Of a stretch of 64,000 nt of DNA, positions 17,576 through 25,001 are shown piece by piece. Position 1 is the stretch's first letter. Each line of letters starts with the position of its first letter. A program made the position numbers and the translations under genes. The notes beneath the pieces are model-generated. The model searched no databases and was not told the DNA's origin. It was given only the letters and a program-made list of their open reading frames with translations. The stretch lies in the NCBI GenBank assembly GCA_900114885.1, contig FOUN01000006.1, positions 62,001 to 126,000 of the forward strand, given 5' to 3'. This stretch comes from Psychrobacillus psychrodurans. GTDB taxonomy: Bacteria; Bacillota; Bacilli; Bacillales_A; Planococcaceae.

Positions 17576-17935
17576 TTAAAACAGATAGATATAAGCACTT
17601 AGTACGGAAATCCCTATTAATATCATAGCAATACACTTAAAGGTACTTTCCTCTCCTTTAATCAGACCTACTACCCAAATTACAAACCAACCAAATAGTG
17701 CTAAAGCGATTCCCAAATCACGTAAGACTTTTATGTCAGATGCTGCAACAGAGCCTGTAAGATATACGAGCAAACCAATAAAACCAGGTATAATACCTAA
17801 AATAGATAAAGAATTTCTCCATTCTTTTATAAGCTCTATCTGTTTCTTTTTCTCCATTTTTTTGAAGGAATACCAAGAACCCAGACTAGGTATTGTCCAT
17901 ATAAGCACTATATATATAACTTGAATTAGGCTCAA
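17576..17935 (-). CDS. Four-helix membrane protein, unknown
   Basis: A 119-aa protein with four predicted membrane segments: residues 3-20, 45-65, 72-92 and 98-118. A charged stretch, KKMEKKKQIELIKEW, lies after the first. The start is TTG at 17935, behind AAGGTGAT. No family was recognised. The stop lies 36 bases from repeat copy c, the same gene-then-repeat order as its neighbours. Confidence 0.65.
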   Translation of the reverse strand: MSLIQVIYIVLIWTIPSLGSWYSFKKMEKKKQIELIKEWRNSLSILGIIPGFIGLLVYLTGSVAASDIKVLRDLGIALALFGWFVIWVVGLIKGEESTFKCIAMILIGISVLSAYIYLF

Positions 17936-18009
17936 TCAATCACCTTTTCCTTTCCCCTCGATTTTCCTTAAACAAAATGCCAGATTGTTGAACAGGTGTT
18001 AAACAACCC

Positions 18010-18040
18010 TTTTCAACTAACCTACTCATTTTCTTTAGTA
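18010..18040. repeat. Array repeat, copy d (degenerate)
   Basis: TTTCAACTAACCTACTC followed by TTCTTTAG resembles the inverted-repeat half of the array repeat, without the inner hairpin. Weak match. Confidence 0.4.
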
Positions 18041-18152
18041 CGTTTAAAGTAAATAGGAATTCCAAAATCATCGTAAAAAACACGCCCTATGTCTATAATT
18101 CTATTAAACTAGCAGTAATCCTTTTAATATTACTATTTTAGGGGAAATCAAA

Positions 18153-18620
18153 TTGATACTGTTAAAAGCTTGGGCTTCTTTTGAAGCTGACAAGCGAATA
18201 GGGGGCTTTTCGCCACAAACGTTGAAGGCCTACCTGTTAAAGTCTTTGCTACTAATTGATTATTTTAAGGATGTAGAGATGGAATTACTGGATACAGATA
18301 AACTGAAAGAGTATCTCGCTGTATCCGGCAAGCATTTAAAACCGGCCAGTCTTGCACACCGTATCCGCTTTATGAAATCATTTTTTCGTTGGTCCCATGA
18401 AGAAGGTTACTTGAGTAAGAATCCAACTTCCAAAATTAAAGAACCCAGTAGGGAAACAAATACTCAAGTATTTAACCGAACGAGAGATTGAACACCTTCG
18501 TGAATCCTGTCATTCCCCTATGGAAAAAGCTATTTTTGAATTCATGTTTTCTACCGGATGTTGAATTGGAGAAATAGTTGCGTTAGAAAAAAGTAAACAA
18601 CTAGGATCTACGCTCAGTTA
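18153..18620 (+). pseudogene. Truncated, frameshifted tyrosine recombinase (copy 1)
   Basis: The N-terminal SAM-like core-binding domain of a tyrosine recombinase is clear (FSPQTLKAYLLKSLLLIDYF ... FMKSFFRWSHEEGYLSKNPT), with the start of the catalytic domain. A two-base deletion after KIKEP shifts the frame, and a TGA replaces the residue just before the catalytic Arg region present in copy 2. The catalytic K, H-x-x-R, H/W and Y parts are missing. The copy at 24260-24728 is nearly identical. It begins with a TTG-type start behind TAGGGG and ends in array repeat copy e. It cannot be active. Confidence 0.85.
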
Positions 18621-18670
18621 AGAGGAAGACTAAGGAAAGAGTATTATCAGAAGTACTTTTAAATGCAAAA

Positions 18671-18727
18671 AGGAGCAACGTCTTAAAGGACGTTGCTCTA
18701 ATTGACTAACGCACCTCGTTAGTTGAA
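18671..18727. repeat. Array repeat end, copy e (recombinase-associated form)
   Basis: Hairpin GAGCAACGTC / GACGTTGCTC, then GACTAACGCACCTCGTTAGTTGAAG. The inner hairpin differs from the common type, but the terminal box CACCTCGTTAGTTGAA is the same. ACTAACG and CGTTAGT form a tight inverted repeat. Confidence 0.7.
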
Positions 18728-18812
18728 GTAGATCTTTCACAATCTCTTGATTTATTTTGTTTATTTTATAAATCCTTTAAATTCATAATTTTTATATTCA
18801 ATGTATAAGTAA

Positions 18813-18997
18813 TTATTTACTAGCTTTTCTTTTAAGTACAATCCCATTTATTAATAATAAAATCATCAATATTAAAGACAAGACATATTAAATGTCGTTT
18901 TGGAAATTTCAGTATTTACTAAAAGGGCTATAAAGTGATTTAATATGATTACAGCACAGACAATAAACGATAGATTAGCAATAGAATTATTTTTCAT
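18813..18997 (-). pseudogene. Small two-helix membrane protein, probable frameshift
   Basis: An ATG at 18997 behind GGAGCG opens a 41-codon frame with one hydrophobic helix (FIVCAVIILNHFIALLV) that stops at 18872. Dropping into the next frame at about 18875 continues SLILMILLLINGIVLKRKAS, a second helix with a basic tail, to a stop at 18813. Together they make a typical 60-aa two-helix protein, so one frameshift is likely. Unknown function; same strand as the other array genes. Confidence 0.45.
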
Positions 18998-19148
18998 ATT
19001 TCTACACGCTCCATAACTTTTTAATATGGATTATTATACCACAATAAAGATGATGGTGATTTGAATTGGTAAAAATCCCTATAATGTCGTTCGGTAACAT
19101 CCCTTAAAAGATTGTATAAGGTCCTATTGTGGATCAAGCAAATTTTTT

Positions 19149-19232
19149 CTTATTCAGATAGCCTGCACCTTTAGTTCAATAATAAAAAAGGCTCTACCCC
19201 ATCTTGAAGTAAAGCATCCGTTCGTTGAATAA
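19149..19232. repeat. Array repeat, copy f
   Basis: TATTCAGATAGC ... TTTAGTTCAATAATAA, GGCTCTACCCCATCTTGAAG, TAAAGCATCCGTTCGTTGAATAA. Complete three-part copy. Confidence 0.8.
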
Positions 19233-19234
19233 CA

Positions 19235-19315
19235 CTACTTGTGAGATAAAGGTTTTTCTGGTCTATTAAGGCAATATTTGCAATTAGGGTCACTACATTT
19301 AGATTCAATCAACAT
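19235..19315 (-). CDS. Tiny cysteine-rich ORF (26 aa)
   Basis: An ATG at 19315 preceded by AAAAAGGTAAATA encodes 26 residues with three cysteines in the pattern C-x5-C-x2-C (KCSDPNCKYCLNRPEK). The TAG stop lies two bases from repeat copy f, as for other array genes. It may be the tail of a longer lost gene or a genuine mini-protein. A further open stretch on the same strand at about 19350-19440 contains WQECPFNGAYTT and may be another gene relic. Confidence 0.4.
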   Translation of the reverse strand: MLIESKCSDPNCKYCLNRPEKPLSHK

Positions 19316-19445
19316 TATTTACCTTTTTAGAACTATATAAACTTTATAGTGATTGAACTTTCACCCTACTATATTTTACCGTCGTATATGCACCATTGAA
19401 AGGGCATTCCTGCCACACCAATTTAGATGTGACTTTTATGTCTTA

Positions 19446-20084
19446 TTAAAATTCTTTTGACCATGTTTCAGCATCATTATCATACATAATATTTACAGAT
19501 GCATGTTCAATATTCAATTCATGCTGTAGATAATCAATTAAAGATAGAAACATTTCTTCGTTTATTTCTTCGTTTATTTCTTCTTTTTTGTTATTTAACC
19601 CAACATTAAGTGTAGGTATGCCTCCTATATCATCCGTGGGCGTAAATGCTATACCTTGTGTATCCCCGAATTTTTCATTTATATAACTTGTAACTTTCGG
19701 TGTTACTTGTTCAATGAATTCAGTTGCTTCTTGAATGGATATATCATCTTCTATTTTTTCGGTATGTCTGTCTTCATAAACCATAAACGATTCTTTTGTT
19801 TTTGTATTTAAAATTACTGCAGCATAATCAAAATTACCATGTTGCTCGCTTTCATCATAAAGGACATGCTGGATTTCGTATTCCATATCTGGATATTTCT
19901 TTTGTAGGTATTGTTCTGCTTGTTCAATTATCTTTTCCTCTTCTTTTTCATCGGCCATTGATGATTCCCTAAATTCACCTATAAGCCAAAAGCTTCCAAT
20001 TAGTAATCCAACTACAAGGAACAAAAATATTCCAGTAATTATCACAACGATTTTGGGCCAAGTTTTTTTTCTCTGTTCCATCAT
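19446..20084 (-). CDS. Membrane-anchored protein, unknown
   Basis: A 212-aa protein. One N-terminal membrane helix (residues 12-34, IVVIITGIFLFLVVGLLIG) follows a basic start. A charged, probably extracytoplasmic domain then carries EEEKIIEQAEQYLQKKYP. A short tandem repeat, EEINEEINEEM (about 167-177), comes from a duplicated TTCGTTTATTTC block and may vary in number. ATG behind GGAGGCGAA. Resembles small secreted or lipid-side domains of Bacillales, but no family was named with confidence. Neighbours: repeat copy g before it and copy f after. Confidence 0.65.
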   Translation of the reverse strand: MMEQRKKTWPKIVVIITGIFLFLVVGLLIGSFWLIGEFRESSMADEKEEEKIIEQAEQYLQKKYPDMEYEIQHVLYDESEQHGNFDYAAVILNTKTKESFMVYEDRHTEKIEDDISIQEATEFIEQVTPKVTSYINEKFGDTQGIAFTPTDDIGGIPTLNVGLNNKKEEINEEINEEMFLSLIDYLQHELNIEHASVNIMYDNDAETWSKEF

Positions 20085-20108
20085 TTCGCCTCCAATTAAA
20101 AAAACTCC

Positions 20109-20180
20109 TTTTACTAAACTGTTGCTTTAGTTCAATAAGAAAAAGGCTTTACCCCGTCTTGAAGTAAAGCACCTCGTTCG
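20109..20180. repeat. Array repeat, copy g, interrupted by the IS110 element
   Basis: TTTACTAAACTGTTGC, TTTAGTTCAATAAG, GGCTTTACC...TTGAAGTAAAGC, CACCTCGTT. The copy breaks off here and appears to resume as AGTGAAAAG at 21801, after the inserted element. Confidence 0.75.
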
Positions 20181-20405
20181 TATTATAAGGTCAGCCAGAT
20201 ATTTCTGGTTGAACTTTTTTTATATCGATATATGATTGCGGTAGCCGGGGTAGAACGTAAGCACCCGTGGGGCTAATGATCCCGTCAACTAAACAGTTCA
20301 CCCCCTACTTGTAGAAACATGATTGAGGCTGGTTGGGACTCTGATCTCGTATAACAAGCGAAGCTATGATACTACATGGAGGAATAGGGGTTACCGGTTA
20401 ATTGT
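20181..20405 (+). ncRNA. Candidate bridge RNA of the IS110 element
   Basis: The left non-coding end has several self-complementary stretches, for example GCCAGATATTTCTGG and the GGTAGCCGGGGTAGAAC...CACCCGTGGGGC region. IS110-group elements encode a bridge RNA in exactly this position that pairs with donor and target DNA. The exact ends and loops cannot be set without folding and comparison to relatives. Confidence 0.5.
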
Positions 20406-20426
20406 ATGACAAGGAGGAAAATAATA

Positions 20427-21665
20427 ATGATGAATCCAGTAATTGGTCTGGATGTGGCAAAAGGCGAAAGTCAGGTTCAAGCATTCTTGGATAAAAAACA
20501 ACCGTATAAAAAGAGCTTTAAAGTAGCGCATACACTGGAAGGACTGACGATTCTTTTAGAGTTTATTAGAGAGATAGAAGAGGCTTCTGGAGAAAGGCCC
20601 CCTATTGTTTTGGAATCTACTGGCCATTATCATTCGCCAGTCGTCCAATTTTTCGAAGACAGAGGATATTTAATAATCATGGTTAATCCACTCGTTTCGT
20701 ATCGAGCAAAGAGTTCCAGTTTACGTAAAGTAAAGACGGATATCATTGACGCTCGTCATCTCTGCGAGATGTTTTATAAAGAGGACCTAGAGCCTTATAA
20801 ACAGCGAGGAATCCAGCTATTAAATTTACGTCATCTCACAAGACAACATGAAAATATTACAGGTATGTATGTACAAACTAAACTACAATTCCAATCTGTT
20901 TTAGATCAAGTATTTCCTGAATACTGTGGGGTTTTTGGAGATCTGTATTCAGATGTCTCCTTACTGACCTTACAAGTATTTCCTACTTCTGAGGAAGTAA
21001 TGGCAACAAGTGAAGAAACAATCGCCAAAAAAATAAAGGAATTCTGTAAAAGTCGTTCGCAAAAATGGGCAAACAGTCAGTCAGAAAAGTTAAAGGCTGC
21101 CGCAGATCGCAACCCTTTCCAGAAAATCTTATACAATAGCCTTATCTTAAACATGAATATGTATATTAAGATGCTTCTGGAATATAAAAAACATCTATCA
21201 GATCTGGAAAGAGAGATAGATGCTTTAGCGAAAAGCATGGAAGAATATAAGATTCTCCAATCCATCCCCGGTATCGGCGAGAAAATCGCAGCAATGATTA
21301 TTTCGGAGATTGGGGAGATTGATCGGTTTAATCATCCTAAAAAGCTAGTTGCCTTTGCGGGAATTGATCCAAGTGTTTTTGAATCTGGTACATTCAAAGG
21401 TACTTTGAATCGGATTACCAAAAGAGGTTCTAGTAGACTACGACATGCCTTATATATGGCCGTTAAAAGTGCCATTCGTGATTGTCGCAAGAAGAAAACG
21501 ACAGATGAACTCATTCCTCGAAATAAGAGGTTACGAGATTTTTATGATAAAAAACGTGAAGAAGGCAAGCCCTTTAAAGTAGCTGTAATAGCATGTGCAA
21601 ATAAGCTTTTAAATTGGATTTATGCACTTTTAAAAAGCAAATCAGATTTCCAAGATCTGGCCTAG
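20427..21665 (+). CDS. IS110 family transposase (DEDD recombinase)
   Basis: A 412-aa RNA-guided recombinase. The RuvC-like domain shows Asp9 (GLDVAKGES), Glu in LESTGHYHS and Asp residues in KTDIIDARHL. The C-terminal Tnp domain has IPGIGEKIAAMIISEIG and a serine-rich stretch, KRGSSRLRHALY, with the catalytic serine of the family. Full length and intact, so the element may be active. The ATG at 20427 was chosen behind AAGGAGG. Confidence 0.93.
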   Translation: MMNPVIGLDVAKGESQVQAFLDKKQPYKKSFKVAHTLEGLTILLEFIREIEEASGERPPIVLESTGHYHSPVVQFFEDRGYLIIMVNPLVSYRAKSSSLRKVKTDIIDARHLCEMFYKEDLEPYKQRGIQLLNLRHLTRQHENITGMYVQTKLQFQSVLDQVFPEYCGVFGDLYSDVSLLTLQVFPTSEEVMATSEETIAKKIKEFCKSRSQKWANSQSEKLKAAADRNPFQKILYNSLILNMNMYIKMLLEYKKHLSDLEREIDALAKSMEEYKILQSIPGIGEKIAAMIISEIGEIDRFNHPKKLVAFAGIDPSVFESGTFKGTLNRITKRGSSRLRHALYMAVKSAIRDCRKKKTTDELIPRNKRLRDFYDKKREEGKPFKVAVIACANKLLNWIYALLKSKSDFQDLA

Positions 21666-21815
21666 TTCGAAAATATAACTAAAGAGCCTAAATCCTTCCA
21701 AACATAGAAGTTTGAAAGGTTATTTGGCATGTCCAAATTTAGTATAGCATGAAATACTTTGTTTTTTATTAATAAATATTGACAAACTATTGGCTGGTTT
21801 AGTGAAAAGACTTGG

Positions 21816-22349
21816 TTAGTTTGAACTTAAATAATTGAGGACTAAATTCATTCTTTCTTCTACTGTATAGTCTCCTTCTATTCTCAATATCGGGCAACCT
21901 ACGTCCGACATCCAATGTTCGTGTAACATTTTACTTCTAACTTCCATTCCTGCTTCATCATACAAAGAAGCCCATTCTAGAAAAGCCATTGATTGGTCGT
22001 GTTTACTTCCACCAACTAATATTTGATTCCCATACCTTTGAAATTCCCTTTGTTGCAATCTTTCAAGTCTTACATTTTGAGGAATCCATAAGAATATAAT
22101 TAAGTCAAAACAGGTTTTAAATTCGTCACCCCAACCACATATTGCCCCCGAAAGTACACATTTTTGATACTTTGATAAATCATGTTTTAGCATTTGTCTT
22201 CTATTAGGTAGTGGTCTTTGTTCTGTAAACTTTGTTATCCAAAAATAGTCGTCTGTATCTAGATGATTATAAGAAAGTTCTCCTGATAAAGCAGTTCCGA
22301 GTGTAGAAGTTCCAGAACCAGCGGCACCAAATATATGTATCCTTTTAAT
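21816..22349 (-). CDS. P-loop nucleoside/nucleotide kinase-like protein with ATT start
   Basis: About 177 aa. The frame stays open upstream of its first ATG (22193) and includes a clear P-loop, KRIHIFGAAGSGTSTLG, that any real product must contain. No ATG, GTG or TTG lies before it; an ATT at 22349 sits eight bases after GGGAGG and is the likely start, as known for infC. The P-loop lacks the usual Lys (GSGTS instead of GSGKS), a variant seen in this kinase family. Asp residues of LDTDDYFW are the likely substrate-side motif. The stop codon falls in the array repeat. Confidence 0.7.
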   Translation of the reverse strand: MKRIHIFGAAGSGTSTLGTALSGELSYNHLDTDDYFWITKFTEQRPLPNRRQMLKHDLSKYQKCVLSGAICGWGDEFKTCFDLIIFLWIPQNVRLERLQQREFQRYGNQILVGGSKHDQSMAFLEWASLYDEAGMEVRSKMLHEHWMSDVGCPILRIEGDYTVEERMNLVLNYLSSN

Positions 22350-22422
22350 TGGAATTACCTCCCATATAACCCATTTATAATATTTCGATTATACAGGTAA
22401 AGCTCATCTTTAGTAAAATTCC

Positions 22423-22494
22423 CTTATTCAACAAACTGCTCGTTAAAAAAAGGCTTTACTCCTTCTTGAAGTAAAGCACCTGTTAGTTGAATAA
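22423..22494. repeat. Array repeat, copy h
   Basis: CTTATTCAACAAACTGCTCGTTAA, GGCTTTACTCC...GAAGTAAAGC, CACCTGTTAGTTGAATAAC. The gene on its right stops nine bases away. Confidence 0.85.
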
Positions 22495-22502
22495 CTTGGG
22501 TT

Positions 22503-22891
22503 TTATTGTGCTAATTGGAGTAAGTAATTCCTTATATCTTTTGGTAATTCATCAACTGCAAGCACTTCTAACTTTTTTGTACCTGGTGAAGTCATAATCA
22601 CAAAAGTTCTTTCATCATATTCAAAAAAGTGAATTGACCTACACGATTTGGAGACGTATCCAATCTATTTATAAATTCAAAATCCGCTTCATTAAAATTA
22701 TCTTCAAACCCATCTAACATTAACTTCTTTACGTCTTCAAAGTCATCTGCAAATGAAATTGCTTGATATAGTTCTAATGAATTTTTAGGTGTATAGAAAA
22801 CATCATAATAGGTTGCTCCACCAACTATTACTAAAACTAATATTAAGAAAGCAATCCCATTTTTCAGTGTCTTTTTCTTGGAAATCTCCAC
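22503..22891 (-). pseudogene. Membrane-anchored protein, interrupted by one homopolymer frameshift
   Basis: A GTG at 22891 behind AGAAGGGTGAG opens a protein with one N-terminal helix (IAFLILVLVIVGGATYY). The frame is lost at a run of six A residues (22623-22628, plus strand). With one more base it would continue FEYDERTFVIMTSPGTKK ... NYLLQLAQ to a stop at 22503, giving about 129 aa. As written it stops early, at 22598. It could be a decayed gene, a phase-variable tract or a sequencing error. Family not recognised. The restored stop lies next to repeat copy h. Confidence 0.65.
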
Positions 22892-22940
22892 GATATTAAC
22901 TCACCCTTCTAATCCTGACTGTACAACAAAAGTTAACATT

Positions 22941-23026
22941 CTTATTTCACTAACCTGTTGCGTTAGTTCAATAAGAAAAAAGGCTTACTCCTTCTTGAAG
23001 TAAAGCACCTCGTTAGCTTAATAAGA
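22941..23026. repeat. Array repeat, copy i
   Basis: CTTATTTCACTAAC / GTTAGTTCAATAAG inverted repeat around CTGTTGC, then GGCTTACTCC...GAAGTAAAGC, then CACCTCGTTAGCTTAATAAG. Best complete copy. The stop codon of the next gene is inside its last box. Confidence 0.88.
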
Positions 23027-23488
23027 AGTTACAATTTAATTGTTTTTTCGCTTCTTTTACGATGTTTGTAATTAGAGATTCCCTTGTAATTTCCTCTACG
23101 TTATCACCATATCGATAGTTGTCAATCATTTCACTAATCTCATACCATACATTTAATTCTTCGCTAACAAATTCTTCACGAACTACCTGATAAATTTCAT
23201 ATGCATAGTTAATTGCATTAGATTCATTATCTATTATTTGTTTTAGCAAATACCAGAAGTAATACTTAGAACACTCAACCTGTGAAGGTTCTTCCATACC
23301 TAATTCTCTTACTGCCCTATGAAAATAATCTTCTACCTCAAAAATATTTAGAGTTTCACTTATTGAAGAAAGTATATTTAGGGATGTAGATGTATCACTA
23401 TTTTCTAACATTTTGATAGCCCAATTAACATAATCAACAGGTTCTACTTTTTTTCGAATACTTTATAATACAACATTTTAGTTTCCAT
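23013..23488 (-). pseudogene. Unknown acidic protein, interrupted by one homopolymer frameshift
   Basis: The ribosome-binding site AAAGGAG and an ATG at 23488 open a frame that meets TAG after 14 codons because of a seven-T run (23448-23454, plus strand). One extra base would join it to the long downstream frame, giving about 158 aa: METKMLYYKVFEKK then VEPVDYVNWAIKMLEN and on. The rest is helical and acidic (YFWYLLKQIIDNESNAINYA). No family recognised. A shorter product could start at ATG 23411. The stop is within repeat copy i. Confidence 0.6.
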
Positions 23489-23512
23489 CACTTACTCCTT
23501 TTATTTTTCTCT

Positions 23513-23589
23513 TCTTATTGAACCAACCTTCGGCGTTAGTACAATAAGAAAAGGCTTTACTCCTTCTTGAAGTAAAGCACCCGTTAGTT
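23513..23589. repeat. Array repeat, copy j
   Basis: CTTATTGAACCAACC / GGCGTTAGTACAATAAG, GGCTTTACTCC...GAAGTAAAGC, CACCCGTTAGTTTC. The lipoprotein gene on its right stops at its last base. Confidence 0.87.
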
Positions 23590-23907
23590 TCATTTTTGGG
23601 GTTCAATTTTTATGTGTTCTATTTGATCCAAAATCCAGGGATGATTTCCTTCTTTCGAATAAGTTGTAAAATATTCTTTATTTTCCTCAATTAGATTCCA
23701 AGCCATTTCTTCATTTACAACGATTTTAAAAGCATCTTCTTCAGTGTCATTATTGGGGTCATAAGCTTTTATCCAGTATTCCTTATAATTGTCCGAGTGA
23801 CCTTTTTCCATGATTTTCAAATCAGACGTTGTCGATGTATATGGTCCTCCACAAGATGTAAGTATCAATAATACAAATAAGAGTATAAAAATCAGATTTT
23901 TATTCAT
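23590..23907 (-). CDS. Small lipoprotein, unknown
   Basis: A 105-aa exported protein with signal peptide MNKNLIFILLFVLLILTS and lipobox LTSC at residues 16-19, so it is anchored outside the membrane. The mature part is small and acidic, with KEYWIKAYDPNNDTEED and a helical C-terminus. The ATG at 23907 follows GGGAGGGACA; an upstream ATG 12 bases earlier is inside that site. It lies between repeat copies j and k and fits the one-gene-one-repeat layout. Confidence 0.72.
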   Translation of the reverse strand: MNKNLIFILLFVLLILTSCGGPYTSTTSDLKIMEKGHSDNYKEYWIKAYDPNNDTEEDAFKIVVNEEMAWNLIEENKEYFTTYSKEGNHPWILDQIEHIKIEPQK

Positions 23908-23966
23908 TGTCCCTCCCAAGTATTGTTATCTATAGTAATGTTCTCTGTTTAATCGAATAGTTCCTT

Positions 23967-24090
23967 CTTAAACTCAATTGTTGCGTTAGTTTATGTGTAA
24001 CATTTCACAATTCATTTCTCAGATTACCTTAATATTTAGGGCATAAAAATAGACCATCGAGGCCATATTTTGCTAAAGCACCCGTTAGCC
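23967..24090. repeat. Array repeat, copy k (altered middle)
   Basis: CTTAAACTCAATTGTTGCGTTAGTTTATGTGTAAC at the left and TAAAGCACCCGTTAG at the right are recognisable. The inner hairpin is replaced by an unrelated AT-rich stretch. The GTGTAA..TTTCACAA part is shared with copy m. Confidence 0.55.
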
Positions 24091-24259
24091 ATCCATGAAT
24101 CGCAAAATCAGCGCTTCACCACAGAGAATGTAAATGTGAAAATCGGGTATAGGATACTACGGCTGGCGAAGAAGGTCGATGAACTATGGTGCCTTAGAGC
24201 CCTTCCATTAATAAGTTGGCGATAATCCTTTTAAATTATTATCCTAGGGGGAAGCAAAT

Positions 24260-24728
24260 TGATACTGTCAAAAGCATGGGCTCCGTTTGAAGCTGCCAAG
24301 CGAATAGGGGCTTTTCGCCACAAACGTTGAAGGCCTACCTGTTAAAGTCTTTGCTACTAATTGATTATTTTAAGGATGTAGAGATGGAATTACTGGATAC
24401 AGATAAACTGAAAGAGTATCTCGCTGTATCCGGCAAGCATTTAAAACCGGCCAGTCTTGCACACCGTATCCGCTTTATGAAATCATTTTTTCGTTGGTCC
24501 CATGAAGAAGGCTACTTGAGTAAGAATCCAACTTCCAATATTAAAGAACCCAAAGTAGGGAAACGAATACCCACGTATTTAACCGAACGAGAGATTGAAC
24601 ACCTTCGTGAATCCTGTCATTCCCCAATGGAAAAAGCTACTTTTGAATTCATGTTTTCTACCGGATGCCGAATTGGAGAAATAGTTGCGTTAGAAATAAA
24701 TAAACAACTAGGATCTATGCTCAATTAA
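24260..24728 (+). pseudogene. Truncated, frameshifted tyrosine recombinase (copy 2)
   Basis: Near-identical to copy 1 (18153-18620). The expected TTG start is at 24260 behind TAGGGGG. One G is missing in a G run, so the frame is lost after about 17 codons and reopens with ATG 24327. This copy keeps TGCRIGEIVALE, which contains the first catalytic Arg, but then ends in LGSMLN. The rest of the catalytic domain is absent, with the same junction as copy 1. Thus the deletion preceded duplication. About 610 bp of homology (24219-24835) in direct orientation with copy 1. Confidence 0.85.
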
Positions 24729-24775
24729 GTGGAAGACTAAGGAAAGAGTATTATCAGAAGTACTTTTAAATGTAA

Positions 24776-24835
24776 AAGGAGCAACATCTAAATAGACGTT
24801 GCTCTACTTGACTAAATCACCCGATAGTTGAATTA
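24776..24835. repeat. Array repeat end, copy l (recombinase-associated form)
   Basis: GAGCAACATC...GACGTTGCTC hairpin, GACTAAATCACCCGATAGTTGAATT. Same type as copy e. Confidence 0.65.
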
Positions 24836-24937
24836 GGTCACAATCGCGTACTTGAAATCCGTGAAGACGGATCTATCTTAGATAAGCAAATAACTTACGA
24901 TGATTTCCTAGTATGGAAAGAATCACAAGAATTATAA
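24821..24937 (+). pseudogene. C-terminal fragment of a plus-strand gene abutting the repeat
   Basis: Directly after repeat copy l a plus-strand frame reads ELGHNRVLEIREDGSILDK then QITYDDFLVWKESQEL and stops at 24937, followed by a terminator. No start codon or ribosome-binding site is present. It looks like the 3' end of a gene cut precisely at the repeat. The parent gene was not identified. Confidence 0.5.
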
Positions 24938-24952
24938 GAATAGCTAAAATAA

Positions 24953-24999
24953 AGGAGTACAGTATTGTGACGATGTCATGATCCTGTACTCTATTTTTT
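24953..24999. terminator. Terminator
   Basis: GAGTACAG (24955-24962) / CTGTACTC (24984-24991), followed by ATTTTTTAA. It ends the plus-strand fragment and may also serve the converging DUF4386 gene. Confidence 0.7.
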
Positions 25000-25001
25000 A
25001 A

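Larger units (their letters stand above)
20180..21800 (+). mobile_element. IS110-family insertion sequence
   Basis: About 1.62 kb: a 240-bp left non-coding end, a DEDD transposase gene and a 135-bp right non-coding end. It has no terminal inverted repeats, as is usual for IS110. Boundaries were placed where the interrupted array repeat rejoins (CACCTCGTT + AGTGAAAAG). TATTAT at the left edge (20181) and TTGACA near the right edge (21779) would form a promoter with about 17 bp spacing if the ends were joined in a circle. Edges may be off by a few bases. Confidence 0.8.

Noticed and set aside
21816-22193. 125-aa protein starting at ATG 22193
   Set aside because: It would miss the P-loop encoded directly upstream in the same frame; the longer ATT-started form fits the ribosome-binding site.
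16397-24835. Repeat array read as CRISPR
   Set aside because: Copies are 60-90 bases, spaced by whole genes of 80-640 bases rather than uniform spacers, vary in sequence, and no cas gene is present.
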